Shown here in pieces: positions 35,465-44,207 of a stretch of 64,000 nt of DNA. The notes under the pieces are model-generated. The model saw only the letters and a program-made list of their open reading frames with translations, was not told the origin of the DNA and ran no database searches. A program made the translations under genes and the position numbers. Source of the DNA: Phycisphaerales bacterium (GTDB taxonomy: Bacteria > Planctomycetota > Phycisphaerae > Phycisphaerales > UBA1924); the NCBI GenBank assembly GCA_019744815.1, contig JAIEUA010000013.1, positions 62,001 through 126,000 on the forward strand. The letters run 5' to 3'. How positions within the stretch are numbered: the stretch's first letter is position 1; each line of letters starts with the position of its first letter.

Positions 35465-35501
35465 GGGTGGTGCTCAGGCGGTCGGATGCAGGGCGAACGA
35501 C

Positions 35502-35933
35502 TCACGGCGTCAGGCTCAGCTCTTCCGTCCCCGGGGTCGGAGCGGCGGTGCCCATCGCCTTCTTCAGCATGTCCTGTGCCAACCGATCCACCAGCGGCCA
35601 GTTCGAGGATTTCACCATCTTCTGGGCCAGCTGGGCGTCGATCATCGACTGGAACTGCTGCTCGGCCTTGGTGGGCGCGAAGGGGGCGACGGCGTTGTTG
35701 GTCGAACGCAGTTGCTTGAAGATGGGCTGCACCAGCGCGATCGCGACGAAGTTCTCGGCCGCCTCGCGGGTCTTGGCGGGATCGGGCTTGCCGCGCATCC
35801 GCTCGACCTCGCGGCCCATGATCTGGGTGAAGGCCTTTTGGTCGTCGCTCGAGAGGTGCGGGCGAGACGCCAGCGCGGCGGTCTCTGGATTCGGCGCGGC
35901 GATCGCGGAGGTTGGCAGATTGAAGGTGGGCAT
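35502..35933 (-). CDS. flgJ: FlgJ-like rod-binding protein (no muramidase domain)
   Basis: 143 residues corresponding to the N-terminal rod-cap domain of FlgJ: AAENFVAIALVQPIFKQLRS, then FQSMIDAQLAQKMVKSSNWP. The C-terminal peptidoglycan hydrolase of gammaproteobacterial FlgJ is absent, as in many phyla. It scaffolds rod assembly in the periplasm. It lies between flgI and the FlgN-like gene. A REP-B palindrome fills most of the 38-base gap to flgI. Confidence 0.82.
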   Translation of the reverse strand: MPTFNLPTSAIAAPNPETAALASRPHLSSDDQKAFTQIMGREVERMRGKPDPAKTREAAENFVAIALVQPIFKQLRSTNNAVAPFAPTKAEQQFQSMIDAQLAQKMVKSSNWPLVDRLAQDMLKKAMGTAAPTPGTEELSLTP

Positions 35934-35941
35934 GGGTTGGA

Positions 35942-35967
35942 AGACCGGCCGGAGGCTGGTTCCACGG
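35942..35967 (-). repeat. REP-B palindrome between flgI and flgJ
   Basis: 23 of 26 bases identical to the REP-B copies near 18821-19016. It sits inside the flagellar operon in the 38-base gap between genes. Confidence 0.8.
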
Positions 35968-35971
35968 GGGC

Positions 35972-37075
35972 TTAATCGATCACGAACTTGGCGTGCAAAC
36001 GCCCTGTTTTGTGGAGCATTTCGAGGATCTCGATCTGGTCACCCACCGACACATCGAGCTGCTTCATCGCCGCCATCAGGTCCGCCAAGCGGGCGTTGTC
36101 GCTGACGCGGCCCTTGGTGTTCACCGTGGCGAAGCGGTTGCGCTCCGTCAGCGGGTTCTGCGGCGTCGCCTGAGGCGGGGGCGTGGTCGTGTTGATGATG
36201 AGGTCTTTGTGCGTGACCAGTCCCGGGCTGATCTCGACGTCCCCGGTGATGATGATCACGCCGCTGCGGGGGTTCACGATGACCTGGGCGGGCAGATCCA
36301 GGTCGGCGACGCGGACGTTGGTGGCCATCACCGCGGCGATGAAACCGGACTTGGCCGCACGCTCGGCCTCGGGGATCTCGACCCGGATCGTGCGTTCGTC
36401 AACAACGGTTGCGGCGCTCGTGGCTTGGCGGACGGAGGGATCGCTGCCGAGCGAGGACTGCGGAGAGGCTTCGGAGTTGATGGCGCTGGCGATCTTCTGA
36501 GCGCTGGACCAGCCGCTGTAGTAGGGGTGGATGTAGATCTCGAAGGTGTCGCCGACCTCCGGGCCCATGACATCGCGCACGAGCTGCGCCCCGCCGCGGA
36601 TTCTGCCGCTGGTGGTGATGGACGGATCGGGCAGCTCGATCGAGCCGTTGGCCATCGCGTAGACCGGGCTGGAAATCAGCGGGCCGCGGAGGGGCACCAG
36701 GATCAGACGCCCGCCCTTGAGGCTTGTCGCGCTGTAAACAGTCGAGATGTACGCGTCGAAGCGATCGTCGGAGCGGCCGCCGATCTCGGGGATGGTGACA
36801 TCGACCCAGACCACCGCAACCGACTTGGCGGCCGAGAGTTCCTCGATCTTGCCGGGGGCGTTGCCCTCGTTTTCCAGCAGCTTGGCGAGGGGCCGAGCGA
36901 GGATCGGCTCCTTGCCCGCGTCGCCGGTGCCCTGCAGGCCGACGACGAGGCCGAGGCCGCGGAGCTTGAACTCGCCCTGCCCCTTGATGCGGGTGAGATC
37001 GGCCACCTTGCTCGCGAAGGCGGCGGGAGCGATCAGGGCGATCAGCGTCAGAAAGAAGAAGGCGCGGCGGAGCAT
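35972..37075 (-). CDS. flgI: Flagellar P-ring protein FlgI
   Basis: FlgI forms the periplasmic P-ring. Signal peptide MLRRAFFFLTLIALIAPAAF; then VADLTRIKGQGEFKLRGLGL and VVGLQGTGD. The C-terminus SVGDQIEILEMLHKTGRLHA is typical. At 367 residues the length is normal. There is no ribosome-binding site; a sigma-54 box ends 13 bases before ATG 37075, predicting a leader of about 2 bases. It heads flgI-flgJ-flgN-flgK. Confidence 0.97.
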   Translation of the reverse strand: MLRRAFFFLTLIALIAPAAFASKVADLTRIKGQGEFKLRGLGLVVGLQGTGDAGKEPILARPLAKLLENEGNAPGKIEELSAAKSVAVVWVDVTIPEIGGRSDDRFDAYISTVYSATSLKGGRLILVPLRGPLISSPVYAMANGSIELPDPSITTSGRIRGGAQLVRDVMGPEVGDTFEIYIHPYYSGWSSAQKIASAINSEASPQSSLGSDPSVRQATSAATVVDERTIRVEIPEAERAAKSGFIAAVMATNVRVADLDLPAQVIVNPRSGVIIITGDVEISPGLVTHKDLIINTTTPPPQATPQNPLTERNRFATVNTKGRVSDNARLADLMAAMKQLDVSVGDQIEILEMLHKTGRLHAKFVID

Positions 37076-37088
37076 CGGCGGTCAGAAC

Positions 37089-37102
37089 GCAATGGGTGTG
37101 CC
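37089..37102 (-). promoter_or_regulatory. Sigma-54 (-24/-12) promoter of flgI
   Basis: Minus strand TGGCACACCCATTGCG contains the full TGGCA-N7-TTGC pattern, GG-N10-GC. It is the best match of the four boxes. GC ends 13 bases before the start codon. Confidence 0.88.
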
Positions 37103-37121
37103 ACGACCGCAGCCCCTCATT

Positions 37122-37146
37122 CCCCTCCCCGCGCAGCGGGGAGGGG
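37122..37146. repeat. 11-bp stem hairpin upstream of the flgI promoter
   Basis: CCCCTCCCCGC with loop GCA and perfect complement. A degenerate tail (CGAGCGGAGCAAGGCCGGGG) follows. It resembles dispersed palindromes of other genomes. Confidence 0.75.
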
Positions 37147-37211
37147 TTGCCGAGCGGAGCAAGGCCGGGGCGGGGTGCCTCTCGGTTTCACCTGCGGCTT
37201 CGGAGTTCCGA

Positions 37212-37323
37212 GGGTGCCATCAGTCCGCGGCTGCTCGGAGCCGCGCGACTGATGCGGGGGACGCTGTTGTTCCAGACGGCATCAGTCGCGCCGTGCCAAG
37301 CCACGGCGGACTGATGGCACCCA
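37212..37323. repeat. 112-bp MITE-like element with 17-bp terminal inverted repeats
   Basis: Perfect 17-bp terminal inverted repeats GGGTGCCATCAGTCCGC. Each half forms its own hairpin with a different centre (GGCTGCTCGGAGCC on the left, a GCCGTG/CACGGC stem on the right). No coding capacity. It lies in the gap between flgI and the hypothetical gene at 37484. Confidence 0.88.
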
Positions 37324-37483
37324 GAGTCCGCACTCCGACATGTGCGGTATCGCCAAGACCTTTGCCTTCAGACCCGAAGGGCCGGCCGTTCCAAGCCCGG
37401 GGCGCGAGTCCCAGGTCGAATGGCGATGGATGACCGAGCCGCGAAGCGGCGGTACATACAAGCCGACGAACCTGTCTTGAAAC

Positions 37484-37984
37484 TCATCGCGAGCCGCGAC
37501 GCGTTCGTGGCGCTCGCGTTGCCTCCGCGGCTCGAGTGGATTGCTGAATGGCGGCATTCAACCGTTCGCGCAAGGCTGGATCACGCAACAAGAAAATCTG
37601 CTCGTCACTCTCAGACTTGTAGTAGGCAGCCTCGCCCGGCAGAAACGAAGCCACTGCGTCCGCGTACGAGTCCACCGCTGCGATCGCCTCGTCAACCGAG
37701 CAAGACCCTTCTGCGAGAATGGGGCACTGTCCGAGGTAGTAGCAGCGGTCAACACGGAGTGAGTGCTGTACGAAAATCACGAGAACTCGCTGTGGAACGG
37801 CTGGAGAAACTGCGACAGCGAACTTCGGCGACAACGCGTTTGGAAGCTTGTGACAAAGATCAGCATAAAAACGCTGTGGTTTGGCGAGATAGCGATCTTG
37901 CTGATCGCTTCGCACGAAACCTGATACCAATGCGCGAATCTCGCGGTCCGATTCCGGCGAGATGTCGCGCGTTCGGCCCTTCAT
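37484..37984 (-). CDS. Hypothetical protein coupled to icd
   Basis: Family not recognised. 166 residues, soluble, no signal peptide. ATG 37984 overlaps the icd stop by one base (TGATG), which supports translation as the second gene of an icd operon. Visible segments are AVAVSPAVPQRVLVIFVQHS and a Cys pair in DRCYYLGQCPIL, with an Arg-rich C-terminus. The sequence is less GC-rich than icd. It may be a strain-specific gene. Confidence 0.6.
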   Translation of the reverse strand: MKGRTRDISPESDREIRALVSGFVRSDQQDRYLAKPQRFYADLCHKLPNALSPKFAVAVSPAVPQRVLVIFVQHSLRVDRCYYLGQCPILAEGSCSVDEAIAAVDSYADAVASFLPGEAAYYKSESDEQIFLLRDPALRERLNAAIQQSTRAAEATRAPRTRRGSR

Positions 37985-39471
37985 CACTGCCCCTGCGCCA
38001 AGCTGTACCCCTTCACCCCGTCAAACGTCCGCAGGAGTTCATACGAGCAGACCGTGAAGCTCTCCGCGATCTTGTCCATCAGGGCCACGCAGCGGCTCTG
38101 GCCGAACGCGCCAGGGGTCACGCCTTCTTTGATTTCGAAGCGGACGCGGTAGTAGTCCACGCACTCGGTGTACACGCTGCCGGTGGGCCACACCTGGGTG
38201 CCGCGGTTGCTGATCAGCGTGAGCTTGAACGGCGTGTCCGAGCACGCACGCTGCATCTCTTCCGCCAAGGCCAGCGGGCTCAGCGGGCTGTCGAGGTAGA
38301 TGTCGCAGCCGACGACCTGCGTGACGAGGTTCTTGAACGTGCGGATGACCTGCGGCCCCGCGGGCTTGGGGGCGCGGACGAAGCACGTCTCGCCCGCGGC
38401 GGGAACTTCCACGGCGGGCACCGTCTTGGGCTTGTTTCCCAGGTTGTTCTTGATCGCGGCGGTGAAGTCCTTGGTGCCGACGCTGGGCTTGGACTTGTCG
38501 CCGAAGTCGCCGGTGTGGATGCCCGATTCGAGCGTCGCGAGCAGCGCGTTCTCGAGCGTGGCGGCTTCCTTGTTCAGGCAGATGTGCCGCAGCATCATCA
38601 GGCCCGACAGGATCAGACTCGTCGGGTTGGCGATGCCGCGGCCGGCGATGTCCGGGGCTGTGCCGTGGACCGCTTCGAAGATCGAGATGTGGTTGCCGAT
38701 GTTGGCGCTCGGTGCAAAGCCCAGCCCGCCCACGAGACCGGCGCAGAGGTCGCTGACGATGTCGCCCTGCAGGTTGGGCAGCACGATCATGCCGTGCTGC
38801 TGTGGCTTCACCACCAGGTTCATGCACAGGGCATCGACGATGACGTCGCCTTGTTCGATCTCGGGGAAGTCGCGGCCGGTGACCTTGAATCGCTCAAGGA
38901 ACAGGCCGTCGGTCATCTTCATGATGTTGGCCTTGTGGCCGCAGTGGATCTTCTTGACGCCCAGCTTGCGGGCGGTCTGGAAGGCGAAGCGGTGGACCTC
39001 ATCGCAGCCGGGGGCGGAGATGAGCCGCTTGCACTGGATCATGTCGTTGCTGAGCCGGTGCTCGACCCCGCCGTAGGTGTCTTCGATGTTCTCGCGGACG
39101 ACGGAGAATTCGAGATAGATGCCGGCCTTGGAGTAGACGGTCTCGACACCGGGCAGCGTCTTGAACGTGCGGAAGTTCGCGAAGGCGTTCCACATCTTGC
39201 GAGCGGTGACGTTGATCGACTTGCCGCCGCCGCCCTTGGGGGTCTCCATCGGGCCCTTGAAGAGGATGCCGGAGTCTTCCACGACGCGCACAGCGTCATC
39301 GCTCATGCCGCGGCTGTTGCCCTTGGCGAAGACGGAGGCGCCCATCTCGACCTCGCGGAAGTGGACGAAGTTCGACACCCCCGCCGCGGCGAAGAGGTCG
39401 AGCGTGGCGTCCATGATCTCGGGGCCGATGCCGTCGCCCTTGGCGACCGCGATTTGGAGGGTTTGCGACAT
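37984..39471 (-). CDS. icd: Isocitrate dehydrogenase, NADP-type, long form
   Basis: Oxidative decarboxylation of isocitrate to 2-oxoglutarate in the TCA cycle. The nucleotide/substrate blocks are GDGIGPEIMDATLDLF, GILFKGPMETPKGGGGKSIN, NLQGDIVSDLCAGLVGGLGF with the metal-binding Asp residues, and HGTAPDIAGRGIANPTSLIL. The protein is 495 residues; a C-terminal extension of about 150 residues (from about PQVIRTFKNL) is present, as in the long Icd type of some bacteria. Cofactor preference was not determined from sequence. No ribosome-binding site is evident before ATG 39471. Confidence 0.93.
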   Translation of the reverse strand: MSQTLQIAVAKGDGIGPEIMDATLDLFAAAGVSNFVHFREVEMGASVFAKGNSRGMSDDAVRVVEDSGILFKGPMETPKGGGGKSINVTARKMWNAFANFRTFKTLPGVETVYSKAGIYLEFSVVRENIEDTYGGVEHRLSNDMIQCKRLISAPGCDEVHRFAFQTARKLGVKKIHCGHKANIMKMTDGLFLERFKVTGRDFPEIEQGDVIVDALCMNLVVKPQQHGMIVLPNLQGDIVSDLCAGLVGGLGFAPSANIGNHISIFEAVHGTAPDIAGRGIANPTSLILSGLMMLRHICLNKEAATLENALLATLESGIHTGDFGDKSKPSVGTKDFTAAIKNNLGNKPKTVPAVEVPAAGETCFVRAPKPAGPQVIRTFKNLVTQVVGCDIYLDSPLSPLALAEEMQRACSDTPFKLTLISNRGTQVWPTGSVYTECVDYYRVRFEIKEGVTPGAFGQSRCVALMDKIAESFTVCSYELLRTFDGVKGYSLAQGQ

Positions 39472-39721
39472 GGGTGGTGGGGGTTGGTTGGAGGAGGGAG
39501 AGGGCGGAAAGCAAGGCCTCGATACACGAGCGCCCGAATCGCGTTACCTTGGTATCGGTTCGGTATCGGAGGGGCTCAAGGGTAGGTTTCCGCGTTGAAA
39601 CACGCCGCCGAGACAGGCTGCGCCCCGCAACCATTCCGGACGCCCCGACCCGGTTCCCCCCGATCTCACCCAAATCCCTGATCCAACACAATCTCCGAGC
39701 AACACACCCCAGGAGCTCCCC

Positions 39722-40219
39722 ATGTCCACCGTCCACCGCGATCGCACCCTCGCCCTTCTCGATTTCTCCCACGGCCTGACGCTCGGCCTGCTCAAGGATG
39801 TGCCCGCCGACAAGATGACCCATCAGCCCTCGTCCACGGATAACCACTTCGTCTGGACCTTTGGCCACCTTGCCTCGACCTATTCGTGGCTCAAGTCGCT
39901 GGTTGATGGCCAGATGCACCCGCTCCCCGATTCCTACAACGGCCTCTTCGGCATGGGCAGCAAGCCGACGCCCGACGCCAAGGCGTACCCGTCGTTCGCC
40001 GAGGTGAAGAAGCACAGCGACGAGGCCTACGCCGCGTTGGTGGAGGCGGTGAAGAAGCAGAACGATGTCGAATTGCTGAAGCCGACCGTCGCCGACTCGC
40101 ACGGCTTCGCGAGCGATCGGCTCGATGCCGTTGCCAAGGGCGCGTGGCACGAGGGTTGGCACGCCGGACAGCTCGCGAACGTCCGCAAGGCGCTGGGCAT
40201 CAAGAACCTGATGGGCTGA
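39722..40219 (+). CDS. DinB-like four-helix protein
   Basis: 165 residues with the DinB/YfiT-type metal site: a His in HFVWTFGHLASTYSWLKSL and a paired site WHEGWHAGQL near the C-terminus. Such proteins are usually metal-dependent thiol transferases or hydrolases; no substrate can be assigned. The start ATG 39722 lies after a GGAG about 10 bases upstream (AGGAGCTCCCC). It is divergent from icd. Confidence 0.8.
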   Translation: MSTVHRDRTLALLDFSHGLTLGLLKDVPADKMTHQPSSTDNHFVWTFGHLASTYSWLKSLVDGQMHPLPDSYNGLFGMGSKPTPDAKAYPSFAEVKKHSDEAYAALVEAVKKQNDVELLKPTVADSHGFASDRLDAVAKGAWHEGWHAGQLANVRKALGIKNLMG

Positions 40220-40336
40220 TCGGGCTCAATCCGGACCGCGGATGCGTGGCCGAGTGGCGACTCTCGGAAACGCAGCAAGAATCCGGAATCGTCTTTCCAG
40301 CGAGCGGTGGGTGTCGATACGCGTCGTCCGCAATCG

Positions 40337-41047
40337 TTACGCCAGCAGATCGGGCCGTCGCGCCTTTGTTCGTTCGAGCGCCTGCTCGTGCCGCCACTTC
40401 GCGATCTTCGCGTGATCGCCGGAGAGCAGAATCTCCGGCACACCCACGCCCATCCACTCGCGGGGTTTGGTGTAGTGCGGGCAATCCAGCAGTCTCTTTC
40501 CATCCGCGGCGACGCCGAACGAGTCCTGCTCCGCCGAGTCTTCGTGCCCCAGCGCTCCCGGCAGCTTGCGGATGATCGCGTCCATCAGCACCATCGCCGC
40601 GAGCTCGCCGCCGCTGAGCACGTAGTCACCGACGCTGATCTCCAGCGGGGCGAGCTTCTCGATCACGCGCTCGTCGAGCCCCTCGTAATGCCCTGCGATG
40701 AGCAGCAGCCGCGGCTTGGTCGCCAGTTCCTCAACCATCGCCTGCTTCAGCGGCACACCCTGCGGCGTCAGCAAGATCCGAGTCGCCGGCCGCGGATCGA
40801 GCGCTTCCACGCCCATCACCGCGTCGTACATCGGCTGGCACATCATCACCATCCCCGGCCCGCCGCCGAAGGGGCGGTCGTCGGTCTTCTGGTGCTTGTC
40901 GTGCGTGTAGCCGCGGATGTTCGTCGCGTGCCACTCCACCAACCCCGCCGCCCGCGCCCGGGCCGGAATGCTCACCCCGAGCGCCGCCGGCGATTGGGCC
41001 GCGAACATTTCGGGAAACGTGGTCAGAATGTCAAATCGCAACGCCAT
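40337..41047 (-). CDS. trmD: tRNA (guanine-N1)-methyltransferase TrmD
   Basis: Makes m1G37 in tRNAs, preventing frameshifting, with S-adenosylmethionine bound in a trefoil knot. Motifs: [15 protein letters not shown] at the start, [29 protein letters not shown] and [20 protein letters not shown]. It has 236 residues from ATG 41047, typical length; a longer frame upstream has no family similarity. The usual rpsP-rimM-trmD-rplS neighbours are missing here. Confidence 0.96.
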   Translation of the reverse strand: MALRFDILTTFPEMFAAQSPAALGVSIPARARAAGLVEWHATNIRGYTHDKHQKTDDRPFGGGPGMVMMCQPMYDAVMGVEALDPRPATRILLTPQGVPLKQAMVEELATKPRLLLIAGHYEGLDERVIEKLAPLEISVGDYVLSGGELAAMVLMDAIIRKLPGALGHEDSAEQDSFGVAADGKRLLDCPHYTKPREWMGVGVPEILLSGDHAKIAKWRHEQALERTKARRPDLLA

Positions 41048-41162
41048 GCCCGATTGTCTGCCAGCTTCCACCCCCACGCGCACCCCCGTGCGCAACCCCG
41101 AAGCGAATCTCCAGCGTCTAAGTCCTCAGCCCTAAGTCCTCGCCCCTTCCCCCTCCCCCTTC

Positions 41163-42494
41163 CTACTTCTTCACCACCCCTCCCGCCCGCATCACGAACT
41201 TCACATCCTTCAGCGTGTTCACGTCCGCCGTCGGGTCGCCATCCACCGCGATCAGGTCCGCGCTCTTGCCCGGCTCGAGCGTCCCGATCTCCTTCTCCAG
41301 CCCCAACAGCGACGCCGCGTTGATCGTCGCCGCGACGAGGCACTCGCTCGGCGTCATCCCGCCCTCGACCATGAGCGGGAACTCCATCCAGTTCTCGCCG
41401 TGCGGCGACACGCCGCTGTCGGTGCCGAAGGCGACGCGCACGCCCTCCTTCACCGCGATCTTGAACCGCTGCATCCGCACCGGTCCGGCCTCGAGCGCCT
41501 TGCGAGCGACAAACTCGTGGTAGAAGCCGGGAATCTTCGCGTTCTTCACCACCGTCGCGCTCGCCAGCAGCGTCGGCACCAGCCAGGTCTTGCCCGCCTT
41601 GAAGAGCCGGATCGACTCCTCGTCCATGTACGTGCCGTGCTCGACCGAATCGATCCCCGCCCGCAGCACCGCGTTGATGCCGTCGGTCCCGTGGGCGTGG
41701 GCCGCGATCTTGCGGCCCATCGAGTGCGTGGTGTCCACCAGCGCCTGGATCTCGTCGTCGGTGAAGTGCTTCGCCAGTCCCGCCGACGACAGCGACAGCA
41801 CGCCGCCCGTCGCGGTGATCTTGATCACGTCCGCCCCGTTCTTGATCTGCAGCCGCACCGCCTTGCGGCATTCGTCGGGCCCATCCGCCACGCCCGCCTC
41901 GGGCCCCGGCTGCGGGTACACGTCGTCGCGCCAGCCGTTGCTCGGGTCCGCGTGCCCGCCGCTGACGCTGATCGCCTTCCCCGCCGCCACGATCCGCGGC
42001 CCGACGATGTCGCCTCGGACGACGCCGTGGCGCAGCGCAAACACCGCGTGCGACTCGCCCCCGAGGTCACGCACCGTGGTGAACCCGGCCTCGACGGTCT
42101 TCTTCGCGGCGAGCACGCCGCGGATCGCCGAGTCGCACTCGCTCTCGGTGATGCTCCGCAGCCGCGATTCCTTGTTGAATTCAAAGGTCAGGTGCACATG
42201 GCAGTCGATCAGCCCCGGCAGCACGAACTTGTCGCGCAGGTCGATCTCCTGCACGTTTGCGCCCGACGCCTGCTCTTTCGCGAGATCAATCGGGCCCAGC
42301 CCCTCGACCACACGATCCACCACGCCGTTTTTCACCACCAGCGTCGCGTTCTTCTTCGCGGGCGTTCCCGCGATGTCGAGCAGCGTGCCGCAGCGGATCA
42401 CGCTGTAGCGGTCCGCGGGCTTGGCGTCCTGCGCGAACGAGAACGACGAAGCCGCGAACGCGGCAGCCAGCGACAACGTGCGGAAGAAGTTCAT
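41163..42494 (-). CDS. Exported metal-dependent amidohydrolase
   Basis: 443 residues with signal peptide MNFFRTLSLAAAFAASSFSF and an amidohydrolase barrel. Metal-site motifs: LPGLIDCHVHLTFE (HxH), VIKITATGGV (Lys-like position), IAAHAHGTDGI, and FGTDSGVSPHGENW with the catalytic Asp. The family includes prolidase-like and imidazolonepropionase-like enzymes that cleave C-N bonds; the exact substrate is not predictable. The end GTLEPGKSADLIAVDGDPTA is the typical distal beta-domain. It is followed on the same strand by trmD after about 115 bases. Confidence 0.88.
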   Translation of the reverse strand: MNFFRTLSLAAAFAASSFSFAQDAKPADRYSVIRCGTLLDIAGTPAKKNATLVVKNGVVDRVVEGLGPIDLAKEQASGANVQEIDLRDKFVLPGLIDCHVHLTFEFNKESRLRSITESECDSAIRGVLAAKKTVEAGFTTVRDLGGESHAVFALRHGVVRGDIVGPRIVAAGKAISVSGGHADPSNGWRDDVYPQPGPEAGVADGPDECRKAVRLQIKNGADVIKITATGGVLSLSSAGLAKHFTDDEIQALVDTTHSMGRKIAAHAHGTDGINAVLRAGIDSVEHGTYMDEESIRLFKAGKTWLVPTLLASATVVKNAKIPGFYHEFVARKALEAGPVRMQRFKIAVKEGVRVAFGTDSGVSPHGENWMEFPLMVEGGMTPSECLVAATINAASLLGLEKEIGTLEPGKSADLIAVDGDPTADVNTLKDVKFVMRAGGVVKK

Positions 42495-42560
42495 ATCCGC
42501 AGCATACCGGCTTTCGCGGCACGAGTTTCAGCGGCACCGCGCTCGGGATGACGCGACTCC

Positions 42561-42661
42561 GGGTGCCACGGCTTGGCGGCTCTGAGCCAAGCCGTGCGGT
42601 CACCGTTTCGACGCACGCCGTCACACTGCGTGACCGCCGAGCCGGTCAGGCAGCGGCACCC
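42561..42661. repeat. 101-bp palindromic element with GGGTGCC ends
   Basis: Terminal GGGTGCC and GGCACCC. It contains a strong hairpin (CACGGCTTGGC...GCCAAGCCGTG) and a second stem CGGTCACG/CGTGACCG-like. Same end motif as the element at 37212. It lies in the gap between queF and the amidohydrolase gene. Confidence 0.75.
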
Positions 42662-42674
42662 GAGGCGGGATGGT

Positions 42675-43067
42675 TCACCGGTACCACATGTCCGAGATCG
42701 TCACACCCTTGGTCGCGTGCGTCGCGTAGATGCGTGAGCGGATCCCGCCGCGGCCTTTCCAGTCGGTGCGGATGACCAACCACTCGGGATTCATCAGCGC
42801 GACGAGATCATCGCGGATGCGATTCGTCACCGCTTCGTAGAAGATGCCCTCGTTGCGGAACGACTGGTAGTAGAGCTTGAGGCTCTTCAGTTCGACGCAC
42901 GTGCCGCCGGCCTTGGACGCGCGGGGCTGGTAGATCAGCGTCACATCGCCAAAGTCCGGGTGCCCGGTCTTGGGGCAGACGCTGGTGAACTCTTCGCTCG
43001 TGTGCTCGATGACAAACGGCGAATCCGTCGGAGCGGGAAACGATTCCAGAAGGGATGCTTGAGGCAT
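42675..43067 (-). CDS. queF: 7-cyano-7-deazaguanine reductase QueF
   Basis: NADPH-dependent reduction of preQ0 nitrile to preQ1 in queuosine synthesis. The catalytic Cys31 and Asp38 are in EFTSVCPKTGHPDFGDVTLI. The QueF signature is CVELKSLKLYYQSFRNEGIF. It is 130 residues, the single-domain type. ATG 43067 was chosen; residues encoded further upstream are not QueF-like. No riboswitch or other queuosine gene was seen nearby. Confidence 0.95.
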   Translation of the reverse strand: MPQASLLESFPAPTDSPFVIEHTSEEFTSVCPKTGHPDFGDVTLIYQPRASKAGGTCVELKSLKLYYQSFRNEGIFYEAVTNRIRDDLVALMNPEWLVIRTDWKGRGGIRSRIYATHATKGVTISDMWYR

Positions 43068-43190
43068 GCGAGAGGGTAGAGGTCTTCGTAGACATTGGGT
43101 CGGCTTGACGCCCACTCCATGCTTTGATTCGGACGAAACGTCACGGCCGAGCCCGGGGTGTGCGCCATCGCGCCTGCAAAGGGCGGTGGG

Positions 43191-44207
43191 TCAATCGGTC
43201 CAGAACTTCCAGGGGGTTTGGGCGTGCAGAATCGTCGTCGGAACCAAGCTCTCGCGGACGAGGTGCACGAGGTCTTGAAGGCCTTGGTTCCGGGCGACGC
43301 TCACATCGGCGTCGCTCTGCCAGGTGTGCGAGCCCAGATCGCACCGCAGGCCGATGCGCAGCGTCGGGGCTGGCAGCGAGAGCGAGAGCGGTTCGCAGGA
43401 TGGGTCGCCGCAGTTGAGAACAAGCGACGCGTGTTGCAGGAGTCGCTGCGCCGCTTGGACCGACTCGGTTTCGATCGCGTCCGTGTCGGGGTCGAGACCC
43501 TCCCGAACGCCGGGAGTGTCCACGAATCGGACCCACAGGCCGCCGAGATCGAGGGTCGCTCCGACATGGTCGCGGGTGGTGCCGGGCTCGTCGGCGACGA
43601 TGGACGCGCCTCGACCGGCCAGGGCGTTGAGCAGCGTGCTCTTGCCGATGTTGCTCGCGCCCACCGCGACGACCAGAGGCGGTTCGAGCAAGCGTTTCAA
43701 GATTCGATCTCTCTGGGGGTCGCTTGTGGCGCCGGGGGCTCGCCATCGGCGAGGCTGGTCGAGCAGCAGATCGATCGCGAGCGGGCTGGGAGCGTTGGCG
43801 AGCGCCGCGAGCGTGCGGGCTTCGATCTCGTCTCGGGCTTCGGGATACGCAAGGCGCGGGTCGGGTTCGCGGCCTTCGGGCACGCCGCGCCTGGTCAGTT
43901 CTTGAAGAATGGCGCGAACCACGCCGACCCCGCCGTGGGGCATGATCCAGGCGATGGTCTCGCCGAAACGAGCGATCAGGCCACGGTCGATGGAGAAGAT
44001 GTCGCGGAGCACGCACGCGCCGGGCTTGATCGGAGCGAGGCCGAGGTGAGCGATGGTGCGGTCGAGCTGTGGGGGAGTGCCGATCAGCTCGATGATGGCG
44101 ACCGCGCCCACCCCGGGGGGTGTGACCAGACGCCAACGCGCGGACTCGGGCACCTGTGCCCGCTCCGCGGGGTGAGGTGACGCGGTCTCGCGCGCGGCGT
44201 CGCTCAC
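43191..44207 (-). CDS. MnmE-like GTPase lacking the catalytic CxGK end
   Basis: 338 residues. The N-terminal domain contains RLVTPPGVGAVAIIELIG, matching the folate-binding start of MnmE. The GTPase has P-loop GASNIGKSTLLN, a DEPGTTRDHVGATLD switch I, and DTPG. G4 is degenerate (RCDLG instead of NKxD). MnmE is usually about 450 residues and ends in CxGK with the catalytic Cys; this protein ends in LHAQTPWKFWTD, and part of the helical domain is missing. It may be a reduced paralog, so the classical role in tRNA U34 modification is doubtful. Its GTG start overlaps the coaX stop (GTGA). Confidence 0.8.
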   Translation of the reverse strand: MSDAARETASPHPAERAQVPESARWRLVTPPGVGAVAIIELIGTPPQLDRTIAHLGLAPIKPGACVLRDIFSIDRGLIARFGETIAWIMPHGGVGVVRAILQELTRRGVPEGREPDPRLAYPEARDEIEARTLAALANAPSPLAIDLLLDQPRRWRAPGATSDPQRDRILKRLLEPPLVVAVGASNIGKSTLLNALAGRGASIVADEPGTTRDHVGATLDLGGLWVRFVDTPGVREGLDPDTDAIETESVQAAQRLLQHASLVLNCGDPSCEPLSLSLPAPTLRIGLRCDLGSHTWQSDADVSVARNQGLQDLVHLVRESLVPTTILHAQTPWKFWTD

